Origin: Papaver somniferum
Taxonomy: Eukaryota > Streptophyta > Magnoliopsida > Ranunculales > Papaveraceae
DNA length: 64,000 nucleotides
Direction: 5' to 3'
Assembly (NCBI RefSeq): GCF_003573695.1
Contig: NC_039366.1
Coordinates: forward strand, 158,509,072 to 158,573,071
The translations under genes and the position numbers were made by a program. This document shows, one piece after another, positions 34,251 to 46,140 of the stretch (positions within the stretch are counted from its first letter, which is position 1; every line of letters begins with the position of its first letter). Under the pieces are notes generated by a model. It did no database searches and was not told the DNA's origin. It saw nothing but the letters and a program-made list of their open reading frames with translations.

Positions 34251-37000
34251 ATAAGTAGACTAGAAATCAAGACCTATAGTTTTGATCACTAACATTGACG
34301 AACAAGCTTGAGATAGAAACGCTTGCGAGTTCGACCGAGCAGTACTCTAACAATCTCCCCCTTTGTCAATTTTTGGACAAAACTATCAATACATATGGAT
34401 TACAAGATAAATAAACTTTGTTGCTTCTCATACATTTGCTTGATCTCATTGGTTCTTCAACATTACTCGAAATCTTCGTCACTTCCAAGTACTCCAATGA
34501 TTCCAAATGTGTTCAATTTTGCATCATTGTTGTTGAAGATCTGTAGCAATAGCAATGAGAAAACAGTTGCTCTCAATCATTGTTATACAGTGTCATAGTA
34601 TCATTATACAACATCAAAGTCCAATTTTATCACAACTTTGACAACAATACTATGGTGATATGTATCACTCCCCCTTAGTCAATACTTCATCTCAACATGA
34701 AAATCACTCCCCCTTACATAATGGTCCGTCAACCATATGTATTTTTAGTGTGAAATACACATTCATTCTCCCCCTTTTTGTCAATATAAATTGGCAAAGG
34801 TACGAAAACTAGTAGGATCCTCATGAAATTTTCATAGAGATACTTCATGACCAAAAGAGAACAACATATCAACTTGTTTAGATGCAATCATATAGCCGAA
34901 ACTAAATGCATTCATCAAGGAGTTTATAAAGATACAAGATAACCCCTACAATATTCCACAGTCGCACTCCCCACAAAGATTTGGCAATTAAGCACAAGTT
35001 CAATTAAGAATTCTCCCCCATAAAATGTCATTACCTAAAGAACAACAAGACCGACCTTACTTTTACAAGAAAAGAAGGATTTATTTGTATATTAACAAAT
35101 TACATGAAACATGAATTTGTATCCAAAAATGACAATTGAATTAACCACAAGGAAAATGATCAATTCAATTGGCCATGCTCAACATAAGAGAACTTACGGA
35201 GCAATACAGTATATACACAAAGACGTGGATCATGGAAGGACCAATACTGCAGAATAATCAAAGATTCATTCTACTTTTCATCACTATTTTCACGATGACA
35301 TATAATAGACAATGTTTGTAAACAAAATTTCATCCTTTCTTCCATCAATATTTGCATAATGACATAAAATGCTTAACTTTTGTATTCAAAAGTTCATTCT
35401 ATATTTTATCAATATTTTCATACTGACATATAATACAGTTAACTTTTGAGCAAATATGGGACAGTCAAGGTTCATGGACGTAAACAACATATCCCATAAC
35501 AATTTTTGCAATATATAAAACCAATAAAGATTAATACTGGAAAATTAATCTTTGTCCTTAGAAGGTAGAATCAATCTTTTTCGCACGTATTTACACCAAG
35601 AATAGCTACCAAAGTCGTATAAAAATATTTTCTTAACAAAAAAAAACATACAAAGTCAACAAAGATCATGCATCATAGTTAACATAAGATGATTGTGCAC
35701 ATTCAAGAATCTCATAGTAATGCATACTACTGCCCATTCTTGAACTTCCTTATTTGTGATTCACCAACAACATTCTTGTAAAAGCTACAAATGAGCTTAG
35801 AAGAGTAGTACTTCAAGAATCCAAGTGCCCAAGTCCAAGAGAAGTGGAACAAGTGCGACGAAACGGAGCACAACACTCAAAAACAAGAGACGGGATAAAT
35901 TCGAACCTTAACTCATCCAAATTCAGGAATTCTCATATTCATTTTGAATAGAATTCAAAGAGTAAGAGAATGAAAAAAGAATGACGTAATTCTGAGTTCG
36001 GACGAAGAAGATACGACCAAAACAAGGTTACCGAATATCGACGTCTACAGTCAAGTATGCATACCGGTTTGCAGACGAATTTTCATGACCTGGAGAAGTA
36101 TGCAAACGGGTATGCGTACTAAAATCCCTGGATTTTGATTTTAAATGATGGTATGCATACTTGGTATGTGTACCATGAAGTACAAACATCCCGAACTACT
36201 ATTTTCAAACCTAAACATTTAAGAACCTTAACCACAGATAAAGTTAGGTAGAAATGAACTATAAGAAAGGTACATGGATCATTATAAGTACTATACTAAA
36301 ATAAAAACACAAATCTTGCTCAAGTTTATAGACATACCTTTTTAGAAGAATCCAATCGAATTGTACAACCTTACCGAACATAATCTGTGCGCCCCAATTC
36401 TCGTGGAGTTAAGTATTCTAAACTCTTATTTCAATCATTGAAACTTTCTTAGAGGATGATAATAGACGTTTTCACACACTATTAGCATCAAAGAAATTTT
36501 CAAGTTATTGAAATAATCATAAAGAAACATTCCAAGTCTTCACCAAATTATTGTATCACACAAACCATGTAAGATGTTACTCGGCGATTTTCACATGATC
36601 AAGATGAACTTGATTGAAGCGAAAGCTTACAACACATATTCCGAGAAATATGTAAGCGAGTTAAACTCAGCTCGAATCTGAAATGTGTATTATAGAAAAC
36701 TATATCGTAACACGACTTATGTTTCAATATAGGAGATAGAGTAGAAATAGACTTTCCAAGTGATAGATGAGTTTCAGTCTCCACATACCTTTTGTTGATG
36801 AAGTTCCACAAGATTGTCTTAGTAGTTCTTCGTCTTCAATTGATGAACGCCGTGAAGTATAATGCTCAACTACACATCTATCCTAGTCCGAGACATCTAT
36901 AAGTAGACTAGAAATCAAGACTTATAGTTTTGATCACTAACATTGACAAACAATCTTGAGATAGCAACGCTTGCGAGTTCGACCGAGCAGTGCTCTAACA
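34251..37000 (-). mobile_element. Element G: internally deleted relative of A/D
   Basis: Minus-strand sequence. 34251-34351 is the first 101 bases of an LTR (ending CTCTAACA on the plus strand). The polypurine tract follows at 34352-34366. About 34367-35560 is the 3' noncoding region, with further tracts near 34667, 34706 and 34767. From about 36000 to 37000 a diverged LTR starts again, and its first 600 bases match A. It includes the GTATGCATAC array (36040-36180). No gag or ORF2 is present. The stretch 35560-36000 is unassigned AT-rich DNA. Confidence 0.75.
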
Positions 37001-37257
37001 AGTGTGCTTTGTACGTTCATGAAAAACATCATTATGAGCAATGTGAATAGCAGCCTTATTGTCACAACACAATGGAGTTGGTTCTGATAAATGAACTATC
37101 ATATCTTCAAGAAGCCATCTCATCCAAACTGACTCAGAGGTTGAATGAGCGAGAGCTCGATACTCATCCTCGGCACTAGAACGAGAAACTACAATCTGTT
37201 TCTTACTACGCCAAGAGATCAAAGAATAACCTAGAAATAAGCAATATCCTATAGTTG
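37001..37257 (-). pseudogene. Copia RNase H fragment
   Basis: The minus strand encodes STIGYCLFLGYSLISWRSKK, then VVSRSSAEDEYRALAH, PTPLCCDNKAAIHIA and FHERTKH. These are the standard C-terminal RNase H signatures of Ty1/copia polyproteins. It is cut at 37000 by the LTR of G and at about 37257 by sequence of H. It is the only trace of a copia polymerase in the window and is on the opposite strand to H, so it is probably older DNA into which G inserted. Confidence 0.85.
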
Positions 37258-37414
37258 AACATCTATATGTTATCCGTTAACCTTTCACATCTAGTCCACG
37301 AACGTCCGTGTCTTTCTTGGGAGTTTTTAGGGTTTCCATAACAAGGGTGTCCTTCTCTTGTTCTTAAACATATATATATATATTATATTGTTTTTTCTTT
37401 CCTAATTAAAAAAA

Positions 37415-37879
37415 ATGGAGAACTCCTCAAGACCTAAAGAAGTGGTGAATCTTGAGATGGAAGAAGATAATAAAGGATGTGATTCAGTTCAAGAACTTGT
37501 CTTGAAAAAGATGATTGAAAGGAAAAAGTACAACTCCTGGATTGGAAAATATGTCAAGGATTTAATTCTTTTTCAGAATGACTCTAAGGTCTAATTTGCA
37601 AATCTTCAACAGCAAATAAATCAGCTTATTGATGGTCAGACCAAAATCATTGATACTCAAAAGATCTTGATCAGGAATCAGAAGAAACTCATCATGGATT
37701 TTGTCAAAGCTAGGCATGTTGCCCGCATTGTTGATCAGAAAGTTAATGTTCTAACTCATGAAATGGAGTATTTACGGTCAAAAGAATCAAGGATATCAGT
37801 GATCCCTTTTATGATGGACCCTTTCAAAGGTATGATGTTATTAAAGAAACTTGATTTTTGTTTAGGAAACTTCTTATGA
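37415..37879 (+). pseudogene. Element H ORF2: accessory protein homologue
   Basis: It starts at ATG 37415 (MENSSRPKEVVNLEMEED) and aligns along its length with A ORF2. SWIGKYVKDL matches SWIGESVKDL, INQLIDGQ matches INQLLDGQ, and RNQKKLIMDFVKAR matches RKQKKLIMDCVKAR. Codon 60 is a TAA (37592-37594) where A has a sense codon. A frameshift near 37780 changes the C-terminus relative to A. H also supplies residues HVARIVDQKV, at the place where element B broke the A copy. No known domain. Confidence 0.75.
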
Positions 37880-39609
37880 GAATTTATTCTTGTGTTTTAA
37901 GAAGGATAACTAGGGTTTGGAATAGCAATTATTGTGAGTACATATAGCTATTGCCAATGATTTTCATCTTGCAATGTTTTTGGATTTATTTATTTAAATT
38001 CTAAAGTTTATTTGGAAGATGATTTTGCAGTATTAAACTTTATTGGTTTTATATTGCAAAAATTGTTATGGGAGTGTTTGCGTCCGTGAACTATGATTGT
38101 CCCATATATGTCAAAAGATAAGCCTATTATGTAATTATGTAAATATTGATGGAATATAGGATGAACTTTTGATTGCAAATATTACGTCTATTATATGTCT
38201 TTATGCAAATATTGATGAAAAATAGAATGAATCTTTGAATATTTCGCAGTATTGATCTTTCCTTGATCCACTTCTATGTGAAAGCACTGTGTGGCTCCGT
38301 AAGTTCTCTTATGGTGAGCATTTCCGATTAAATTAATCATGGGTTCTCTTGTGGTTAATTTAATTGAGTTTTCTGGATACAAATTCATGTTTCATGTAAT
38401 TTGTTAATGTCCAAAGAAATCCTTCTTTTCTTGTAAAAGAAAGGTTGCTCTTGTTGTTCTCTAGGGAATGACATTTTATGGGGAGAGTTCTTAATTGAAC
38501 TTGTGCTTAATTGCCAAATATTTATGGGGAGTGAGGCTGTGGAATATTGTAGGAGTTTTCTTGTATGTTTATAAACTCCTTGATGAATACACTAAGTTTC
38601 GACTATGTGAAATCATCGAAACAAAGTTGATATGTTCTCTTTTAGTCATGAAGTATCTCTATGAGAATTTCATTATGATCCCACTAGTTTTCGTACCTTT
38701 GACAAAAGGGGGGGGGGAAATTAATGTGTAATTCAAACTACGAATACATATGGTTTACGGATTATTATGTAAGGGGTAGTGGTTTTCATGTGAGATGAAG
38801 TATTGACTAAGAGGGAGTGATACATGTCACCATAGTATTGTTGTCAAAGTTGTGATACAATTGGACTTTGATGTTATGTAATAATACTATGTGTTGATGG
38901 TGGTTTTCAGTTCAGGGTTAGAATCGTAAAACCCTATATTTAGCGTTGTCATCCTGCAAAGGAATAAAGGCCATTTAAAAGTAATGAGTGTCCATGCATC
39001 TTTTACTTACATATGTATTGAGCAATTCAACATATTTATGAAATTTATTTAGAATGGTGGTGAAGCAACAACCCCTGATATTTTGTAAATTTTAATCCAA
39101 TGCATTATTCACTAATGCATTGCCAGCCTAGAATTTTCCTATGCAATGTTCCCAGTCGAACTCTCAATATTGGCATGACATGACGACTCATGTTCGCTCG
39201 CAGCATAGTAACATGAATCTCCCGAAGTGTCAATATTGAGACCTGCATGAAAACACTCACATAGGCCACACCACTCTCTATAAAGAAATCAGTGTGTTTA
39301 CACACTTTTTAATTAAAATTTAGCGCGATCAAACACGTTTAAATTCCTTAAAGAAAATCTAGACTGTTCATATCAGTCTCAAAAGTGATCACGGCCACAC
39401 CATTTGGCCGCGCGATTCAACAAGCCTAGATTACTCCTAGCGGAACTATGCAATCACAGTAGTGACCACCGGCGGGCCCACTAATGCCCTAGTCGACCGA
39501 GTCCTATTTAGTTCATTCACAAGCACTTCAAACGCTAACCGAAACATGGGTGTTCGCGGTACTTGAAAATAAGACCGGCAAATACGGTCTCAAAAAACAT
39601 CATGACCGT

Positions 39610-42600
39610 TGTAGATGGTGGATTTTCGACAAAGGATAAATTCGTAAACTCATAATTATACGAAGCTCTGATTCAACAATCAGACGTGAGTATCGAGACA
39701 CGGGTCTCTCATCGAATTCTCAACAGAGAGTACTTTCTCTCAGAGTACATGTAGATATGTAGTCTCACGACTGGACAACGACATATCTCATGAATACTGA
39801 ATACTTTCAGTGATTATTTCTATATAGAATCACGAGATGGACGGCTCCTAGACAACTTGCTCTGCTAGTATAGAGCGATAACGTCTTCAGGAACAAACAA
39901 CAAGTTTACCCTGACTATATAAAGGATATGACTTACCGGCAAGCTCATATCGGGATAATTAATGCTCCTAGACAGCTTGCTCTGCTAGTATAGAGCCACA
40001 AAGTTAATTATTCCTAATTACAATTGCTCCTATTCAATGGTCGAATCCACGACTGGTCCCATGGAATGGCAATAACGATTGTTCTGATTCTATGATCGAA
40101 TCCACGACTTGATCTCATAGAATAACAATAACTATATTATCTCATTACTCTGATTTCATGATCGAATCCACAACTGGTCTCATAAATGGTAATAGATAAA
40201 TCTTAATTACTCTGATTCTATGGTCGAATCTACGATCCCATGGAATGGTAATGCTCACTTTATTATTCTGAATTCGTAGTCGAATCCTCAGCTGATCCTA
40301 TGAATTGATAATAAACATCTTATTGCTCAGTTTTGTGAATTATTCTTCATCGAATTCCACAATTAGTAATAAATAATCAACAACCGGGCGTCTGAGCTAC
40401 CTCTAAGTAATCCCCAATTCAAATGGTGAAGGTGTATTCAACGACGATACACTAACAGTCACCGCACGAACGAGTATTTCAAAAATACAACGAAACCATG
40501 AACCTATGCAAAATAGAGAAGAAAATAATAAATATTGATCAGGGTGCTGGAAGCACGGACACACGACCGACCGACCGTGTCGTGGTCAATCCCACGCCAG
40601 TTTTATATTTTTAATGCATTTTATTATTTTCCATGATTTGATGAAAATTCTCTCATTTTATCAAATCTCCTTCGTCTCGAGGAAACTCATCGGTTTCATG
40701 GTACTTCCATAAAAAATAATATAAAATTAAGGAAAGGAGTGTGGGGCGTGACCATTGGCCAACCGGCCATGCCTTGGTCCCAACCGGCCCCACACCCCAC
40801 GGTTCCTTATTATTTTATTATTATTATTATTATTTCTCTAATTTCATGAAAAAACTCCTTGATTTCATGGTATTTTTGCACAAATCATCAAATAATAATA
40901 AAATAAATTATGAAAACTTGTGGGACCGGGCCTTGGCCGGCCGGCCATGCCCTAGCCGGTCCTACAGGACCCTTTGTTTTATTATTTTATTATTAGTTTT
41001 CCTTGAATTCATCAAATTCCTTGATTTCATGGTATTTCTCTCAAATTAGGAAAAATTTCCTCAAATCATCAAAAATACCTAAAAAATATTAAAAAATTAT
41101 GAAAAACTCGTGGGACCGGTCCATAGCCAGCCGACCATGCCTCCACGGTCCCACACGCCCTTGTTTTATTATTTTAATATTTTTTGTTTCCCTGAACTCA
41201 TGAAAACTCCTTCAATTCATGGAAACTCCCTAAATTCATCAAATTTCTCAAAATTCATGAATTTTTCATAAAATCATCAAAATATTATAAAATTAAGGAA
41301 AAGGCACCACGGGACCGTGATCACGACTGGATGACCATGCCTTGACCATGGCGGTCCCACGCCTCCTCATTCCTTATTTTATAATCATTTTTCATCATCT
41401 CATGGTGTTTTCCTCAGTTTCGTCGAAACCCTAATTTTGGCATATTTTCTCGAATGGATGCTCAATTGCACGCCAGAAAATATCAAAATTCTCAGGACTG
41501 AGACGCCGACGCCTTAGGGACACGAGCACGCTATTTCGACTGACCAAGATTGGCTCTTTGGATCACGGAATCCGGTCCCATCAATTTTCACAGTTTTGAC
41601 CTAATTTACACAATTGCTCGTATTAGGTCCAAAACTCTTCCAAACACTTTGGATTTTCATGAAGTGATCGTCAGGCGGTCAAGTGACAACCCAGGGCCGG
41701 TTTCATGACTACATGGTCGGTCCCTCGCCTCGTCATAATTAATTAGGTTTTCTCGCCTAAGGCTCAGACGAGCATTTTCGAATAAATGATTAAACCAACA
41801 TTTGATCATTCCTTCGCCAACAAATCGTCAAATCTTCAGGAGTTCTTTGTATTTTCTCACGTGAGCATATGGACACTATATGGTTGATCCTCGGTCCCAT
41901 GTAGTCGCTCCCTCCTTCGCCCCATGGTTAAAATTCTGACGAACCATGAATTGATCATCAGTTGATCAAATTAGGGTTTTTGAATCCAAGGATCATCATT
42001 CCTGATTCCAACCTTAATAATTTTACGACGACCTCATGGTCATTAATTTTATTAATTATGCTCGGCTCAACGACCAGTATTCTAATTAATATTTCTGGTA
42101 CGCTGCCAATAATCCATCAGATGAGCAACACATGCTCAGACGATCAAATATTCAACAATTCATCACATGAGCAACACTTGCTCAGATGATAAATATTTGC
42201 TCAAACCAAGGAATATTGGTTCAACAATCAATATTCAACGATCCATCGAATGAGAAATACTTGCTCGCTTCATCGTAAGAACTATACCTCTGTCTAATGA
42301 CATGTTCAACTCACGAGTTTCAGAACATCATGTTCAACTCACGAGTTTCAGAACATCATGTTCAACTCAGCAACTACATGGACTCATCGTCCCATCAAAC
42401 AATGAAGTCATCAATTGACTAACAAACCACGAGACGTCAATCATGTCACTTGGGGGGATATCACTTAGGGTTTTGGTCTGGTGGTCTACGGCACGTGTGT
42501 TCAAACACTCGATGGAATGTGAGCAAGTCGTGCAATCAGTTGAAGGAATTCACGAGGTAGTGGGTGAAAAATCGACCAAGTCTCCACACGTTGAGCAACT

Positions 42601-43119
42601 GGTTTCAAACACGATCTTCACTTCCCCACTCCTTGATTCCATCAACTGTCACACTTCACGGAATCATGGTGTCTAAAATTCCAGCAATATAAATAAGTCT
42701 CTAAATCATGATTGAAGGATCAACATCAACAATATCATCAATCTCACGTCTCATAGACAACACGAGATCATCAATTCATCAATTGAGCAACTACTCTCAA
42801 TTGAGCAATTTCAATCACTCAGAGCTTATCGTATTCAGAATTCACACACCCACAATCTTTGATTACCATTGATTCCACACATTTTCAGCTTCCCTCCTAC
42901 AGATCAACCCATCCTCTCTTGTGACCGAATTTACTCTGGAACGGTCATTGTCTTGATTTAGGCCGGAGTACTACATATTGATCTCTCGAATCTAAAGCAA
43001 CCCCTTTGCAGCGGTGCATCTGTGTGAGGTTTAACATTTCGCTCGGTTCGAGGAGTCTCCTCCGTACGGTCGTCTCCTCAATTCCTTAAAAACCGGCAAA
43101 TCGTTTTTCCCCATATATA
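39610..43119 (+). repeat. 5' LTR of element J
   Basis: 3510 bp, beginning TGTAGATGGTGGATTTTCG. The expected terminal CTACA is changed to ATATA at 43115-43119. Along it lie two hairpin motifs (39845-40000), units of about 65 bp (40020-40330), the palindromic GC array (40546-41370) and a TATA box at 42688-42695. It is an inverted copy of M and the K LTR. Confidence 0.92.
42688..42695 (+). promoter_or_regulatory. TATA box in the J LTR
   Basis: TATAAATA in the context GCAATATAAATAAGTCTC, shared with M (10388-10395, minus) and the 3' LTR fragment (near 46787). It lies about 430 bases before the LTR end. Confidence 0.7.
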
Positions 43120-43120
43120 G

Positions 43121-43140
43121 ATTGGCGACCACAGTGGGAG
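43121..43140 (+). promoter_or_regulatory. Primer-binding site of element J
   Basis: ATTGGCGACCACAGTGGGAG directly after the LTR, identical to K. Confidence 0.8.
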
Positions 43141-43176
43141 ATCATTCTCTCGGTTTCTATCTCACAATTTCACAAG

Positions 43177-44760
43177 ATGGTTGATCTCAGGTCGGGTTCA
43201 GTTACGAATCCTAACACAAACCGTGCTAGGACTAGCAACAACAACAATCAGAATATCCCGGAGACAATTCCGACCCCCAACACCGATGGTGGTGACATTA
43301 CTCCTCCTCATGCCAAAAGTCATCCACTGTCCGGACGACACCCTGAAGAAGTCATAGGAGATCCACCACCTACCATTGCTGATCTTATCAAAGCGCAGGA
43401 GACTCTTTCAAAGAATCAGACCGACATGGCTGCTACACAGAAGGAGCTGTGTAATTATCTCAAAACTCTTACTGACAAGATGTCAGAGAGGACTCAAGAG
43501 AATGGAAAGGAGAAGGATAAATCCTCAGACGACGAACCTGAAGTAATTCTAATCCATACAGTGGAAGACGACGAAGTCCGCAAAACTGCTGCAGACAACT
43601 CATCAGCGAACGGATCATCGAACTTCATTACTCGCGAGGATCTGGAGCACCTCTTGGAGAACCGTGGAAAAGACAAGACATCGCATGACCATCGTCATCA
43701 ACCTCCTTATCCGTTCGCTACGCAGAGGATTCCACTCCCCAAAGGTTACGTTTCTCCAACTTTCACCTTGTATGATGGAACTGGCAATGCTCGGGAACAT
43801 GTCTCTCGTTTTCTCGAAGCCCTGGGAGAACATGAACATAATCATGTCGTTCGTCTCAAGGAATTCTCAAAATATCTGAACGGCAGAGCATACACCTGGT
43901 ATAACAACATCGCACCAGGGACTATCAACAATTGGGGAGAAATGGTTAACGCATTCTACAGGAAATACTTCTTCGTGTCAGAACAAGTCATCCTCGCAGA
44001 CCTTGGAAGGATGTTTCAGAGGGTCAGTGAAAATCGCAATGATTATGTGAAAATGTTCAGAGTCCAAGCTTTGGATTGTCATGACCCAAACGTCACGGAG
44101 CAACAACTGGTGGACTTGTGCATCAATGACATGCTCCCGGTCTACAGGGCCTTGCTAGAAAACCTTCGATTCCAGACTTTCTCAGAGCTTCACGAAGCTG
44201 CGAAGATGTCGGCAACCACTGCACCCACTCTTTTGGAAAGAGCAAAGTCTACAAAGACCGAGGATTCAAAAGACACTCGAGGAAGCAGGCGCTTGATCAA
44301 CAAGCAGTACAACCTGCAAACTTCAACAAATGCTGTCGCGGAAGGGAGTAAGCGAAAAGCAGAACCACAACACAAGCAGATTTCCTCCACCCCCTCAAAG
44401 GAACACAAGAAGGAGAATTCGAAAATCCCTCCTCACCATACGGAAGATCCAGAAGCACCTGATTTTCCTTGTTCAATGGAAGAAGTTAATGAACTACTCG
44501 ATGCATGGATTCAAGATGGTGAAATAAAATTACCTTATGTCAAGAAGGAACCAACTGAAGAGGCCATGGAAAATCCTCGGTATTGTCGTTTCCATAGATA
44601 CGTCAGCTATCCCGCGAGTGATTGCAAAATTTTGAAGCGCATATTCAAAGAAAAGGTCGAATCAGGAGAGCTCAAACTGGGGACTGAGGGAATGCACAAA
44701 AAAACCCTCCCATTCAGAACTTTTACCATCTCTGAACCTCCTGTCAAGGAAATGGTCTAA
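43177..44760 (+). CDS. gag: Element J gag (Tat-lineage Ty3/gypsy)
   Basis: An open frame of 527 codons starting at MVDLRSGSVT, 37 bases after the primer site. Residues 1-190 are low complexity and charged. About 200-345 match the retrotransposon gag (capsid) domain (YLNGRAYTWYNNI, NNWGEMVNAFYRKYF, VSENRNDYVKMFR). Residues 430-495 hold a Cys/His cluster (YCRFHRYVSYPASDC), as is usual in Tat and Athila gags. It ends in TAA at 44758-44760. Protease continues in the same frame, and the sister copy K has CAA (Gln) at this codon, so the stop is probably a C-to-T mutation in a fused gag-pro frame. The protein would form the particle. J lacks most of pol, so it could act only in trans. Confidence 0.9.
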   Translation: MVDLRSGSVTNPNTNRARTSNNNNQNIPETIPTPNTDGGDITPPHAKSHPLSGRHPEEVIGDPPPTIADLIKAQETLSKNQTDMAATQKELCNYLKTLTDKMSERTQENGKEKDKSSDDEPEVILIHTVEDDEVRKTAADNSSANGSSNFITREDLEHLLENRGKDKTSHDHRHQPPYPFATQRIPLPKGYVSPTFTLYDGTGNAREHVSRFLEALGEHEHNHVVRLKEFSKYLNGRAYTWYNNIAPGTINNWGEMVNAFYRKYFFVSEQVILADLGRMFQRVSENRNDYVKMFRVQALDCHDPNVTEQQLVDLCINDMLPVYRALLENLRFQTFSELHEAAKMSATTAPTLLERAKSTKTEDSKDTRGSRRLINKQYNLQTSTNAVAEGSKRKAEPQHKQISSTPSKEHKKENSKIPPHHTEDPEAPDFPCSMEEVNELLDAWIQDGEIKLPYVKKEPTEEAMENPRYCRFHRYVSYPASDCKILKRIFKEKVESGELKLGTEGMHKKTLPFRTFTISEPPVKEMV

Positions 44761-45315
44761 TCTCTGATCGAACATGTCTGCGAGTTGTTGTATATTTCGA
44801 AAGCTCAAAGGAAAGACATGTTTGCTGCACTGAACCACATCGTGTATGGAAAACGTCTGCTGATCCAAGAAATGTATGACTGGGGACTGCTCACCACAGT
44901 GCACATTAAAGGAAATGAGTTCAAGAGGGCGTTCGTCGATGTTAGTACCGCTGTCAACATCATCCCTTTGAAAACTCTCAGAGATGCCGGTATTACTCGA
45001 CAGGAAGCCACCCATGCTCCCATAGCAATTAGGTACCACAAAGGAATCTCCAGAGACGCATACAGCTTCATCACTATCAAAGTTACGGAAAGATTGATCT
45101 GCACTGAGGCCAAGTTTTTCATAATCCGGGAAGACCCTGGGTACGACATGGTCCTTAGAATAACTTGGATTCATGCCGGAAGGATAACGATACCTTCAAC
45201 ACATCCTGTCATCGACGAGGATTCCGAGTCGGGAGACGAAGCAGAGGACGCACCACCGTTTGAGCATCTGGAAGAAGTAACCGCTCTGATGGGACTTACG
45301 CAGGAACTTGGATAA
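44761..45315 (+). pseudogene. pro: Element J aspartic protease region
   Basis: In frame with gag after a single TAA. The retropepsin core reads AFVDVSTAVNIIPLKTL, where the lineage normally has Asp-Gly/Thr-Gly-Ser followed by NI(I/L)PL. The active site is therefore altered to D-V-S-T. YDMVLRITWIHAG matches the second half of the fold (usual form ILGRPWL). An acidic tail follows (EDSESGDEAEDAPP) and the frame stops at 45315. Cleavage activity is unlikely. Confidence 0.8.
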
Positions 45316-45872
45316 AATCCGCACACCTTTGTCAGAAGGTTTCGAGCTCAGGCAAGTCTTATTCCTCCTCATGCTCCAATATTACCAATGTTCAAATACG
45401 CTACTATGGTCCAGGGACTTCTCCCCGTGAACAATTTAGCAGTCATCAAAAGCTATGAGTGGGTAACTTCACCTCAGCAATATTACACTCAATGGTTGGG
45501 TTCAGAACTTACTCAAATCGGTCACTCCATCGAGAGATTGCTGAAGACCTGGTTAAGCATGATCAACACTATGATGGATACTCTCTTCCGCGCGAGTGTC
45601 CATATGTGCCACAATCGTGGAATTCCGTCAAATAGGGAATTCCGAATCAGCGGAAGATATTCAAGGCACGATCGACCAAACCTAACAAGTTTCATGAAGG
45701 GGACCATGTTCTTAAAGCGGTTCAGCACGGTCTTCATTCTACAAGGAACTCCAATTGGGAAGGACCATTCATGGTCGCTAAGTCCGTGGCTGGAGGATAC
45801 TACAAATTGACCAACACAGATGACAAAACCCTACCAGTAATTCACGAAAATTGGCTCAAGGCGTTTATCTGA
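45316..45872 (+). pseudogene. Element J integrase C-terminal remnant
   Basis: Read in the frame ending at TGA 45870-45872, it gives IAEDLVKHDQHYDGY, a TAG stop, NKFHEGDHVLKAV, NWEGPFMVAKSVAGGYYKL and HENWLKAFI. EGDHVL and WEGPFMV are the GPY/F-type module that ends Ty3/gypsy integrases. Everything between protease and this point (RT, RNase H, integrase zinc finger and DDE core) is deleted. The overlapping frame 45388-45810 is a shadow. Confidence 0.8.
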
Positions 45873-46140
45873 AATTATTGGACATTTAAGGTATTGGGCG
45901 TTCGAAGCATTCATGGCGTTTGGATTTAATATTTAGGATTTTCTTTCATTTGTATTTTAATTCCTCCAAAACATTTGCAATACTTGCAATCAGTATTTGA
46001 ATTCAGCAATTTATCAAAATTCAATTCATATTTCATAAAAGAAAATCTTTATCAAATCTACAAGAAAATCCTTAACCATCAGTCAATCCAAAACGTCTAA
46101 ATATCAAAACCCAAGTATAAACCTCACATCTCTCAGAAGT
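45873..46140 (+). other. Noncoding spacer after the pol remnant of J
   Basis: AT-rich, no ORF. It separates the pol end from the convergent antisense ORF. Confidence 0.5.

Noticed and set aside
38704..38720. Poly-G run in the H 3' region
   Set aside because: It aligns with a polypurine tract in A, so it is an expanded tract and not a separate feature.
45388..45810. Plus frame of 140 codons in J
   Set aside because: It overlaps the integrase-tail frame, which has recognisable family motifs. This one has none and is a shadow.
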